From: Massilia sp. Root335
GTDB lineage: Bacteria; Pseudomonadota; Gammaproteobacteria; Burkholderiales; Burkholderiaceae_D
Direction of reading: 5' to 3'
Assembly (NCBI RefSeq): GCF_001425685.1
Contig: NZ_LMCY01000043.1
Span: forward strand, 126,246 to 190,245
DNA: 64,000 nucleotides
The translations under genes and the position numbers were made by a program. Within the stretch, counting starts at the first letter, position 1, and each line of letters begins with the position of its first letter. The notes beneath the pieces are model-generated. The model had not been told where the DNA came from and did no database searches. It saw only the letters and a list, made by a program, of their open reading frames with translations. Shown in pieces: positions 24,772-32,770 of this stretch.

Positions 24772-25707
24772 TCAGTGTTTGTCTTCGATGCGGCCCAGCA
24801 GCAGGTATTCGATCAGCGCCTTCTGCACGTGCAAGCGGTTCTCGGCCTCGTCCCAGACGACGGATTGCGGACCGTCGATGACGCCGGCCGACACTTCCTC
24901 GCCGCGGTGCGCGGGCAGGCAGTGCATGAACAGGGCGTCGCCGCTGGCGCGCGCCATCTTCGCTTCGTCGACGATGAAGCCGTCGAACGCTTTCAGGCGC
25001 TCGGCGTTTTCCTTTTCGTAGCCCATGCTCGTCCACACGTCCGTGTTCACCAGATGCGCGCCGGCGCAGGCGTCGGATGGGTTCTCGAAGAAGGTGTAGT
25101 TGTTCGTGGCGACCAGTGCCGGATCGATGTCGTAGCCCTTCGGCGTCGACACGTTCAGGTGGAAGCCGAATACCTCGGCCGCCTGCAGCCAGGAATACAG
25201 CATGTTGTTGGCGTCGCCGATCCAGGCCACCGTCTTGCCGACGATGGAGCCGCGGTGCTCGTAGTACGTGAAGATGTCGGCCAGCACCTGGCAAGGATGG
25301 TGTTCGTTGGTCAGGCCGTTGATCACCGGCACGCGCGAGTGCGCGGCGAAGCGCTCGATGATGTCCTGGCCGAACGTGCGCACCATGATGATGTCGCACA
25401 TGCGCGACATGACCTGGCCGGCGTCCTCGACGGGCTCGCCGCGTCCCAGCTGGCTGTCGCGCGTGTTCAGGTAGATGGCGGCGCCGCCCAGCTGGTGCAT
25501 GCCGGCCTCGAACGACAGGCGCGTGCGCGTGGAATTCTTTTCGAACACCATGACCAGCGTGCGGTCGACGAGCGGGTGGTAGATCTCGTAGTTCTTGAAC
25601 TTGCGCTTGATGACGGTCGCGCGCTCGATCAGGTACTCGAATTCGTCGCGGGTGAAGTCGGAGAACTGCAGGAAGTGCTTGATGTTGGTGGGAGTCGTGC
25701 CAGCCAT
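24772..25707 (-). CDS. argF: Ornithine carbamoyltransferase
   Basis: Transfers the carbamoyl group to ornithine to give citrulline, the substrate of ArgG encoded next. The 311-residue protein shows the carbamoyl-phosphate motif STRTRLSFEAGMHQLGG, the HPCQVLADIFTYYE motif, and the ornithine motif FMHCLPAHRGEEV. Start ATG 25707 (MAGTTPTNIKHFLQFSDF) gives the normal length; longer frames upstream lack support. Confidence 0.97.
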   Translation of the reverse strand: MAGTTPTNIKHFLQFSDFTRDEFEYLIERATVIKRKFKNYEIYHPLVDRTLVMVFEKNSTRTRLSFEAGMHQLGGAAIYLNTRDSQLGRGEPVEDAGQVMSRMCDIIMVRTFGQDIIERFAAHSRVPVINGLTNEHHPCQVLADIFTYYEHRGSIVGKTVAWIGDANNMLYSWLQAAEVFGFHLNVSTPKGYDIDPALVATNNYTFFENPSDACAGAHLVNTDVWTSMGYEKENAERLKAFDGFIVDEAKMARASGDALFMHCLPAHRGEEVSAGVIDGPQSVVWDEAENRLHVQKALIEYLLLGRIEDKH

Positions 25708-25797
25708 TTTTGTGCCTGAGATACGATAATCTCTTGGATTATAAGCGTTTTTGCTTGCTTTCCGGGAAATTGCATTCGGAGCCAAGCGGAAAAGTTG

Positions 25798-26706
25798 TCA
25801 GTACAACGTCTGCGCCGACTCGTGCAACAGCTGCGCGTACAGCTCGTGGCGCAGCTTCGCGATCTTGCCGTCCGCGACGGCTTGCAGCACCGCGCACTGC
25901 GGTTCGGCCAGGTGGCGGCAGTTGTAGTATTTGCAGCCGCCGAGGTAGGGCTTGAACTCGACGAACGCGCGTTCCAGCATGCCTTCCGTCAGGTGGTACA
26001 GGCCGAACTCCTGGAAGCCTGGCGAGTCGATCAGCGTGCCGCCGGCCGGCAACTTGTACAGGCGCGTGAAGGTCGTCGTGTGCTTGCCGGTGTCCAGCGC
26101 TTCCGAGATTTCGCGTACGGCGATGTCGGCGTCCGGCACCAGCAGGTTCACGATCGACGACTTGCCCATGCCCGACTGCCCGATCAGGATCGACGACTGG
26201 CCCTGCAGCAGCGGCGTGAGCGTCGCGACGGTGTCCTCGGGATGCGTCTTGGCCGACACCTCGTGCAGCGGATAGCCGAGGTTCGTGTACAGGCTCGCGC
26301 GTTCGCGCGCGCGGGCGAGGTTCGGCTCGAGGTCGACCTTGTTCAGGATGAGGTGGGCGTCCACGCCCGCCGCCTCGCAGGCGACGAGGGCGCGCGAGAT
26401 GAGGTCGTCGGCAAAGCCGGGCTCCGTCGCGATGACGATGAACAGCCGGGTGATGTTCGCCGCCAGCAGCTTGGATTTGTACTGGTCGGAGCGGTACAGC
26501 AAGGTGGTGCGCTCGGCGATCTTTTCGATGACGGCCTGGTCGGCGGAGGTCCGCTTCAGGTGCACGATGTCGCCCACCGCGATGTTGGTCTTCTTGCCGC
26601 GCGTGACGCACTGGAGGAATTCGCCGTCGACGTCCGCCAGATAATGCCGGCCGTGGGCGGCGACGATCGTGCCCGTCAACTCATTTGCCTTGTTCGGTTT
26701 GGTCAT
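25798..26706 (-). CDS. rsgA: Ribosome small subunit biogenesis GTPase RsgA
   Basis: Circularly permuted GTPase that checks late 30S subunit assembly. The 302-residue protein has an N-terminal OB-fold (TGTIVAAHGRHYLADVD). The GTPase motifs come in permuted order: NKVDL (G4), SAKT (G5), GQSGMGKSSIVN (G1), DSPGFQEFGL (G3). A C-terminal zinc knuckle follows (CKYYNCRHLAEPQC). The start ATG 26706 overlaps the phhB stop by 4 bases (ATGA). Confidence 0.96.
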   Translation of the reverse strand: MTKPNKANELTGTIVAAHGRHYLADVDGEFLQCVTRGKKTNIAVGDIVHLKRTSADQAVIEKIAERTTLLYRSDQYKSKLLAANITRLFIVIATEPGFADDLISRALVACEAAGVDAHLILNKVDLEPNLARARERASLYTNLGYPLHEVSAKTHPEDTVATLTPLLQGQSSILIGQSGMGKSSIVNLLVPDADIAVREISEALDTGKHTTTFTRLYKLPAGGTLIDSPGFQEFGLYHLTEGMLERAFVEFKPYLGGCKYYNCRHLAEPQCAVLQAVADGKIAKLRHELYAQLLHESAQTLY

Positions 26707-27047
26707 GCGCCGGCCCGTTCCGCGTACAGTGCGTCGGCCCTGGCCGCGCAGATGAAATCGTTGTCGGACAGGCGGTTGCCGGCCGAATGCGTCGTCCACG
26801 CCGCGGTGCAGCGGCGGTAGCCGACGGTCAGAATCGGGTGATGGTCTTCGCGGTGGATCATGAAGGCGAGGGCGTTCACGAATTCCATCGTCTCGTGAAA
26901 GTCGCGGAACACGAATTCGCGCGCGAGGCACGTGCCGCTTACGTTCGACTCTACGCGCCAGTCCGGCACCTCAGGCAGCAAGGACCGGATCGCCGCATCG
27001 TCCAGGGCGGCGGCATCGTGCACGCAGTGGCGGTCGGCGAGCTTCAT
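26703..27047 (-). CDS. phhB: Pterin-4a-carbinolamine dehydratase
   Basis: A 114-residue member of the PCD/DCoH family, which dehydrates 4a-hydroxytetrahydrobiopterin to recycle the cofactor of aromatic amino acid hydroxylases. The active-site motif is FMIHREDHHPILTVGYRRC, followed by WTTHSAGNRLSDNDFICA. The phenylalanine hydroxylase partner is not in the window, so a general pterin role is possible. Start ATG 27047 overlaps the upstream peptidase stop by 4 bases and its own stop overlaps the rsgA start by 4 bases. Confidence 0.9.
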   Translation of the reverse strand: MKLADRHCVHDAAALDDAAIRSLLPEVPDWRVESNVSGTCLAREFVFRDFHETMEFVNALAFMIHREDHHPILTVGYRRCTAAWTTHSAGNRLSDNDFICAARADALYAERAGA

Positions 27048-28309
27048 GCGGCCCCCGCCAGGCGCAGTTGGCGGATGCGCACCGAGGCCGGCGGATGCGA
27101 ATCGTAGAACGCGGAGTGGATCGGGTCCGGCGTCAGGGTCGACGCATTGTCCTCGTACATCTTGACGAGGGCGGAGACGAGGTCGCGCGCATCGCTGTGG
27201 CTCGCGGCGAAGGCGTCCGCTTCGAACTCGTGCTTGCGCGACGTGATCGACGTGAGCGGCGAGAACGGGAAGGTGAACACCGGGAGCACGAGCGCGAACA
27301 GCAGCAGCGCCATCGCGTCGTTCGACTGGCCCAGCAGCGGCATCACGCCCAGGCCCGTGTAGAACCACACCTGCGTCTTCAGCCAGCCCAGCAGGGCGAG
27401 GAAGGCGAGAGACAGCGCGAACAGCACGGCGATGCGCTTGACGATGTGCTTGAGCTTGAAGTGGCCCAGTTCGTGCGCCAGCACGGCTTCGATCTCGGCC
27501 GGGGCCAGGCGCGCCAGCAGCGTGTCGAAGAAGACGATGCGCTTGTTCGCGCCGAAGCCGGAAAAATAGGCGTTGCCGTGGGCGGAGCGCTTGCTGCCGT
27601 CCATCACGAACAGGCCCTTCGCGGCGAAGCCGACGCGCGTCATCAGGCCCTCGATGCGGTCCTTCAGCTTGTCGTCCGTGAGCGGCGTGAACTTGTTGAA
27701 CAACGGTGCGATGACGGTCGGGTACAGCACCATCATCAACAGCTGGAAGCCGCTCCACACGAGCCAGGCGTACAGCCACCACAGGGCGCCCGTCCTGTCC
27801 ATCAGGGTCAGGACGACCCACAGCAGCGGCAGGCCGATGGCGGCGCCGACCAGCGCGCCCTTGACGGCGTCGGCGATCCACAGCCCGAGCGTCATCTTGT
27901 TGAAGCCGAAGCGCTCCTCCAGCACGAACTGGCGGTAGTACGAGAACGGCAGGTCGAGCGCACCGGAGACCACGGCGAACGCGACGATCAAGAGGATCTG
28001 GTACACCATGCCGGGACCGGCCACATGCAGCAGCGCCGTCGACAGGGCCTGCAGCCCGCCCAGCAACGTAAAACCGGTCAGCACGAGCGTGTTCCACAGG
28101 GCGGAGGCGAGACCGAAGCGGGTCTTGGCGATCGTGTAGTCGGCCGCTTTCTGGTGCGCGGAGAGGGGAATCCTTTCGGCGAATTCGGCCGGCACCTGGC
28201 TGCGGTGCCGCAGCACGTGACGGATGTGCCGGCGGGCCAGCAAGTAACGCAGGCCGAGGGTCAGCAGGAGAAAGACGACGAACAAAACCGAAAACGCGGA
28301 TGAAAGCAT
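27044..28309 (-). CDS. M48 family zinc metallopeptidase (Ste24-like)
   Basis: A 421-residue integral membrane protease of the Ste24/HtpX superfamily, expected in the inner membrane with a cytoplasm-facing zinc site. The zinc motif HELGH is in LAHELGHFKLKH, and the third ligand lies in the downstream segment KHEFEADAFA. Several hydrophobic helices are visible (N-terminal AFSVLFVVFLLLTLGLRYLL and others). Members act in membrane protein quality control. It is the first gene of a coupled trio with phhB and rsgA. The start ATG 28309 lies 102 bases from orn in the opposite direction. Confidence 0.92.
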   Translation of the reverse strand: MLSSAFSVLFVVFLLLTLGLRYLLARRHIRHVLRHRSQVPAEFAERIPLSAHQKAADYTIAKTRFGLASALWNTLVLTGFTLLGGLQALSTALLHVAGPGMVYQILLIVAFAVVSGALDLPFSYYRQFVLEERFGFNKMTLGLWIADAVKGALVGAAIGLPLLWVVLTLMDRTGALWWLYAWLVWSGFQLLMMVLYPTVIAPLFNKFTPLTDDKLKDRIEGLMTRVGFAAKGLFVMDGSKRSAHGNAYFSGFGANKRIVFFDTLLARLAPAEIEAVLAHELGHFKLKHIVKRIAVLFALSLAFLALLGWLKTQVWFYTGLGVMPLLGQSNDAMALLLFALVLPVFTFPFSPLTSITSRKHEFEADAFAASHSDARDLVSALVKMYEDNASTLTPDPIHSAFYDSHPPASVRIRQLRLAGAA

Positions 28310-28337
28310 GCGGTGCCTGTGAGAAAATCCTATTTTT

Positions 28338-28378
28338 CGGGGTCAGAGCACGGTTTTCACGGTTGTGCTCTGACCCCG
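28338..28378. repeat. Large perfect palindrome of the GGGGTCAGAGC family
   Basis: Arms CGGGGTCAGAGCAC (28338-28351) and GTGCTCTGACCCCG (28365-28378) pair over 14 bases with a 13-base loop. It lies in the 102-base divergent region between the M48 peptidase and orn, so it must fall in or near both promoters. More copies of the same core are at 36.3-36.5 kb. Confidence 0.85.
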
Positions 28379-28411
28379 ACTGATTAAAAGCTTTTAAGCG
28401 AAGAGAGAATT

Positions 28412-28990
28412 ATGTCACAAGCCACCCCTACCGAAGTATCCACCCCACGCCCGAACGAATTCAACCTGGTCTGGATCGACATGGAAATGACCGGCCTCGA
28501 TCCCGACAACGACCGCATCATCGAAGTGGCCGCCGTTGTCACGGACGCCAACCTGAACGTGCTGGCCGAAGGTCCCGTGATCGCCGTGCACCAGAGCGAC
28601 GCGACGCTGGACAAGATGGACAACTGGAACAAGGGCACGCACGGCCGCTCGGGCCTGATCGACCGCGTCAAGGCGTCGACGATCACCGAAGCCCAGGCCG
28701 AGGAGCAATTGATCGCCTTCTTGAGGCAGTGGGTGCCCGCGAACAAATCGCCGATGTGCGGCAATTCGATCTGCCAGGACCGCCGCTTCATGGCGCGCGG
28801 GATGCCGAAGCTGGAAGCCTTCTTCCACTACCGCAACCTGGACGTCTCGACGCTCAAGGAATTGTGCCGCCGCTGGAAGCCGGAACTGGCCTCGGGCTTC
28901 AAGAAGGCGCAGAAGCACACGGCGCTGGCCGACATCATCGAGTCCATCGAGGAACTGCGCTACTACCGCGAGCATTTCATCAAGCTGTGA
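28412..28990 (+). CDS. orn: Oligoribonuclease
   Basis: 3'-5' exoribonuclease of the DEDDh family that finishes RNA decay by degrading dinucleotides, including pGpG from c-di-GMP breakdown. The 192-residue protein has the exonuclease motifs LVWIDMEMTGLDPDNDRIIE (Exo I, with the two acidic residues) and MCGNSICQDRRFM (Exo II), then KKAQKHTALADIIESIEEL (Exo III with the general-base His and Asp). Length is normal with a short N-terminal extension (MSQATPTEVSTPRP). It is transcribed alone. Confidence 0.97.
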   Translation: MSQATPTEVSTPRPNEFNLVWIDMEMTGLDPDNDRIIEVAAVVTDANLNVLAEGPVIAVHQSDATLDKMDNWNKGTHGRSGLIDRVKASTITEAQAEEQLIAFLRQWVPANKSPMCGNSICQDRRFMARGMPKLEAFFHYRNLDVSTLKELCRRWKPELASGFKKAQKHTALADIIESIEELRYYREHFIKL

Positions 28991-29062
28991 TGCGCAAACT
29001 GTAAAGCGGCTTGGTGGGCTCGGACACGAAGTTGCAATCGTGCATGGGCCCCGCCGCAAGGT

Positions 29063-31570
29063 ATGCGAGAATTGTCCATGGCTGACATTCTGCGTACCAC
29101 CGCCGGCCTCGGCGGAGAGAGCGAAGTCCGGCGTCTCCTGCGGGAGCACGACTGGACCACGTCGCCGCTCGGCCCGCCGGAAGGCTGGCCGCCCGAACTG
29201 GCCACCGCCGTGTCGATGGCCGTCAGCTCTGCGTTCCCGATGTTCATCGCGTGGGGACCCGACCTGCGCTTCCTGTACAACGACGCCTACGTCCCCATCC
29301 TCGGCGACAAGCACCCGGCCGCGTTCGACGCGCCGTTCCAGCAGGCGTGGTCCGAGATCTGGCCCGACCTCGTGCCGATCGTCGACCGCGCGCTGTCCAA
29401 TAAATCCGCCTACTTCGAAGACCTGCCGCTCACGATGGAGCGCAAGGGGTTTCGCGAGCAGACCTGGTTCACGTTTTCGTACTCGCCGCTGCACGACGGC
29501 AACGGCCGCGTGGCCGGCCTGTATTGCACCGTCATCGAGACGACCGGCCGCGTGCAGGCCGAGCGCCGCGCCGCGTTCGAACTGGCGGTGGCGGACGCGC
29601 TGCGTCCGCTGGCCAGTGCCGACGACGCCATCCGCACGGGCTGCACCCTGCTGGGCCTGGAGCTGGGCATGGCGCGCGTGCTGTACGGCGAGGTCGACGA
29701 CAACCTGGACACCCTGTCCGTGGCGCGCGACTGGCACCGTCCCGGCCTCGCGGCCGTGGCCGGCCACACGTTCGCCATCGACGCGTTCGGCCCCGAACTC
29801 GGGCGCGCCGGACGCACCGGCGAGACCGTGCTGCTGACCGACGTCCGCACCGACCTGCGCGCGGCCACGCGCCAGGGCACGTATCTCGCGCTGGACATCC
29901 ACGCCTGCCTGGCCGTGCCGCTGCGCAGGGACGGGCGCCTGCAGGCCTTCCTCGTGCTCGGCCTGGACCGGCCGCATGCCTGGACCGACGCCGAGGTGGC
30001 GCTGGCGCGCGGCACGGCCGAGCGCATCCGGGCGGCCGTCGACCTGGCGCGCGCGCAGACGACGCTGCGCGAAGAGCGCGACCGCAGCCGCACGATCCTC
30101 GACACCATCGCGGAAGGCTTCCTGCTGCTCGACCGCAGCTGGACCGTCCTGCAGATGAATCCGGCCGGCCTGCGCATCGCCCGCATGGACGCCGGCGACA
30201 TCATCGGGCGCAACCATTGGGACGTCTGGCCGGAAGCGATCGACAGCGAGGCCGGGCGCATGTACCGCCGCGTGATGCGCGACCGCGTGGCCGGCACGGC
30301 GGAGTACCGCCAGCGCACGGCGGACGGCGTCGAGATCTGGTGCGAGGTGCGCGCCTATCCGACGGCCGACGGCGGGCTCGTCTCGTTCTTCCGCGACGTC
30401 ACCGAGCGCAAGGCGGCCGAGGACAAGCTGCGCGCGGCCGACAGCCGCAAGGACGAGTTCCTCGCGATGCTGGCGCACGAACTGCGCAATCCGCTGGCGC
30501 CGATCAGCGCCGCCGCCGACCTGCTGCGCATCGGCCGGCTGGACGAGAACCGGGTGCGCCAGAGCAGCGCCATCATCGGCCGCCAGGTGCGCCACATGAC
30601 GAGCCTCGTGGACGACCTGCTCGACGTCTCGCGCGTCACGCGCGGGCTCGTGACGCTGGCGCGCGCGCCGGTTGCCGCCCGCACCATCGTCGACGAGGCA
30701 ATCGAGCAGGTGCGTCCCATGTTCGAGACGCGCCGCCAGCACCTCGCCGTCGACATCGCCGATCCGGATGCCATGGTGCTGGGCGACAAGGCGCGCCTCG
30801 TGCAGGTGCTGGCCAACCTGCTCAACAACGCGGCCAAGTACACGCCGGAAGGCCGGCGCATCGAGGTGACGGCGGTCGTCGCCCGCGCCCGCGGCCGGCT
30901 GCTGCTGACGGTGCGCGACGAGGGCATCGGCATGGAGCCGGAACTGACGGGGCATGTGTTCGACCTGTTCACGCAGGCGCAGCGTTCGGTCGATCGCGCC
31001 CAGGGCGGCCTGGGCCTCGGCCTGGCCCTCGTCAAGAATCTCGTCGAGCTGCACGGCGGCACCGTCGCGTGCACGAGTGCCGGCCTGGGGCAGGGCAGTA
31101 CCTTCGAGGTGGCGCTGCCGTTGATGGAATCGGCCACGCGCGCCGCGCCGGCCGCCGCCGCGCCCGGTGCGCAGGCGGGGACGGCGGACGCGCGGCGTCC
31201 GCTGCGCCTGCTCGTCGTCGACGACAACGTCGACGCCGCGGCCACGCTGGGCATGCTGCTGGAAGCGTGCGGCTACCTGGTCGACGTCGAACACGAGTCG
31301 CACCGCGCGCTCGAGCGGGCGCGCCAGCAACGGCCGGACGTGGCGCTGCTCGACATCGGCCTGCCGGACATGGATGGCAACGAACTCGCGCGCCGCCTGC
31401 GCGCCGACGCCCAGACGGGCGCCATCGTGCTGGTGGCCGTCACGGGCTACGGCCAGGAACAGGACCGCCGCGCGGCGTTCGAGGCCGGCTTCGACCATCA
31501 CCTCGTGAAGCCCGTCGACATGGACGAGCTGGCGGCGCTGCTGGCGGGGATCGAGGCGGAGCGAGAGTAG
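29063..31570 (+). CDS. Hybrid sensor histidine kinase with PAS, GAF, PAS and receiver domains
   Basis: An 835-residue soluble hybrid kinase with no membrane segment. In order it has: an N-terminal PAS-like domain (about 25-165, FPMFIAWGPDLRFLYND), a GAF domain (about 170-330, LAVPLRRDGRLQAFLVLG), and a PAS domain (about 345-455, TIAEGFLLLDRSWTVLQMN). HisKA follows with the phospho-accepting histidine in FLAMLAHELRNPLAP, then HATPase_c (LNNAAKYTPEG, DEGIGM, GLGLGLALVK). A Pro/Ala linker leads to the C-terminal receiver (LLVVDDNVDAA, Asp in ALLDIGLPDMDG, lysine in HHLVKPVD). This layout is common for kinases that signal without a DNA-binding partner next door. The start is ATG 29063 or 29078; neither has a good ribosome site. 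Confidence 0.9.
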   Translation: MRELSMADILRTTAGLGGESEVRRLLREHDWTTSPLGPPEGWPPELATAVSMAVSSAFPMFIAWGPDLRFLYNDAYVPILGDKHPAAFDAPFQQAWSEIWPDLVPIVDRALSNKSAYFEDLPLTMERKGFREQTWFTFSYSPLHDGNGRVAGLYCTVIETTGRVQAERRAAFELAVADALRPLASADDAIRTGCTLLGLELGMARVLYGEVDDNLDTLSVARDWHRPGLAAVAGHTFAIDAFGPELGRAGRTGETVLLTDVRTDLRAATRQGTYLALDIHACLAVPLRRDGRLQAFLVLGLDRPHAWTDAEVALARGTAERIRAAVDLARAQTTLREERDRSRTILDTIAEGFLLLDRSWTVLQMNPAGLRIARMDAGDIIGRNHWDVWPEAIDSEAGRMYRRVMRDRVAGTAEYRQRTADGVEIWCEVRAYPTADGGLVSFFRDVTERKAAEDKLRAADSRKDEFLAMLAHELRNPLAPISAAADLLRIGRLDENRVRQSSAIIGRQVRHMTSLVDDLLDVSRVTRGLVTLARAPVAARTIVDEAIEQVRPMFETRRQHLAVDIADPDAMVLGDKARLVQVLANLLNNAAKYTPEGRRIEVTAVVARARGRLLLTVRDEGIGMEPELTGHVFDLFTQAQRSVDRAQGGLGLGLALVKNLVELHGGTVACTSAGLGQGSTFEVALPLMESATRAAPAAAAPGAQAGTADARRPLRLLVVDDNVDAAATLGMLLEACGYLVDVEHESHRALERARQQRPDVALLDIGLPDMDGNELARRLRADAQTGAIVLVAVTGYGQEQDRRAAFEAGFDHHLVKPVDMDELAALLAGIEAERE

Positions 31571-31612
31571 CCGCCGGCTCCGCGCAGGTCGCCGTCGCCC
31601 CGCGCCTTGGCC

Positions 31613-31689
31613 GTCGCCCCCGCGCAGGCGGGGGCCCAAGTTCGTGGCGACGCGCACAATCTTGGGTTCCCGCCTCCGCGGGAACGACG
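31613..31689. repeat. Head-to-head pair of REP-like palindromic repeats
   Basis: A forward unit starting GTCGCCCCCGCGCAGGCGGG and ending CCCAAGTT (31613-31642) faces an inverted unit (31658-31689, TTGGGTTCCCGCCTCCGCGG to AACGACG). They are between the convergent hybrid kinase and metallo-beta-lactamase-fold genes, the same setting as the pairs at 23.3 and 41.1 kb. Confidence 0.8.
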
Positions 31690-31714
31690 ATCGGTTTTTT
31701 AACGCATCCGGGTG

Positions 31715-32665
31715 TTAACGCATCTGGGTATAGTTGACGGGAATCCAGCGATACCCCTTACCCTGCGTGGCCAGGTGCCCGAGCCCCGGGAACTGCAGGT
31801 GCGCCCCGCCGATCAGCCAGCCGTTCTTCGCGGCCTCGTCGAACACTTTCTTGCGCGACGCATAGGCGGCCTTCTCGTCGCTGTCGAACGCGATGGTCAC
31901 CTGCGGATTGTCGAACTGGACGGCCGCCAGGTGGATCAGGTCGCCGATCAGCACGAGCTTCTGGCCGTGGCTTTCCACCGCGTAGGCCGTGTGGCCCGGG
32001 GTGTGGCCGTGCTCGGCCATGGCGGACACGCCCGGGACCAGTTCGCCGTCCGCCTCGATGGCCTTGAACTTGCCGGCCTTGATGTACGGGTTGATCGACG
32101 CCATCGCGCCCTTGAAGAAGTCTTTCTTGTCGGCCGGGGCCTTGTTCATGTTGGCTTCGCTCAGCCAGTAGTCGGCGTCGGGCTTGCCTGCGCGCACGGT
32201 CGCGTTCGGGAACACGCGCTGGCCGTTGCTGACGAGGCCGCCGACGTGGTCGCCGTGCATGTGGGTGATGTAGATCTCGTCGATCTGCTCCGGCTTGTAG
32301 CCGGCCGCCTTGAGGTTGTTGACGAACTTGCCGACGGTCGGGCCGAACAGGGTGCCGGCGCCCGTGTCGACGAGCACCAGCTTGCTGCCGGTGTTGATCA
32401 GGAAGGCGTTGTCGGAGGTTTCCACCGGCAACTTGAGGAAGTTCTTCGCCAGCACGGCGCGCGTCACCTCGGGCTTCTCGCGCATGTACTGGTCCAGCGG
32501 CAGGTCGAAGGTGCCGTCGCTGATCGGGGTGATTTCGATGTCGCCCACCATCACGCGGTAGAAACCGGGGGCCGGGGTCTTGACCATCGGTGCGGCGGCC
32601 TGGGCGGTAAAGGCGGCCGCGGCGAGGGCGGCGGCGAGCAGGGTGTGCTTGAGCGGCTTGATCAT
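31715..32665 (-). CDS. Secreted metallo-beta-lactamase-fold hydrolase
   Basis: A 316-residue protein with a signal peptide (MIKPLKHTLLAAALAAAAFTAQA) and the dinuclear metal motif THMHGDHVGG (HxHxDH). Further ligands are in HGHTPGHTAYAV and the aspartate in VLIGDLIHL. The fold and motifs fit periplasmic metallo-beta-lactamase-like hydrolases such as quorum-quenching lactonase or alkylsulfatase-like relatives, not a confirmed antibiotic resistance enzyme. The substrate is not predictable. It stands alone, converging on the hybrid kinase. Confidence 0.87.
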   Translation of the reverse strand: MIKPLKHTLLAAALAAAAFTAQAAAPMVKTPAPGFYRVMVGDIEITPISDGTFDLPLDQYMREKPEVTRAVLAKNFLKLPVETSDNAFLINTGSKLVLVDTGAGTLFGPTVGKFVNNLKAAGYKPEQIDEIYITHMHGDHVGGLVSNGQRVFPNATVRAGKPDADYWLSEANMNKAPADKKDFFKGAMASINPYIKAGKFKAIEADGELVPGVSAMAEHGHTPGHTAYAVESHGQKLVLIGDLIHLAAVQFDNPQVTIAFDSDEKAAYASRKKVFDEAAKNGWLIGGAHLQFPGLGHLATQGKGYRWIPVNYTQMR

Positions 32666-32770
32666 GTTCTTATCCTCGATAAACGCGCGAACGCGGGTTG
32701 CTTATCGTACATGATTGTTCAGTAACTCGCTCGGCCCTGCCTGCCCTCCGCGCTCCCGGTTTGCCTTTGC

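Noticed and set aside
31715..32665. An antibiotic-resistance metallo-beta-lactamase
   Set aside because: The HxHxDH motif is shared by many hydrolases, and the rest of the protein does not match known beta-lactamase classes, so only the fold is assigned.
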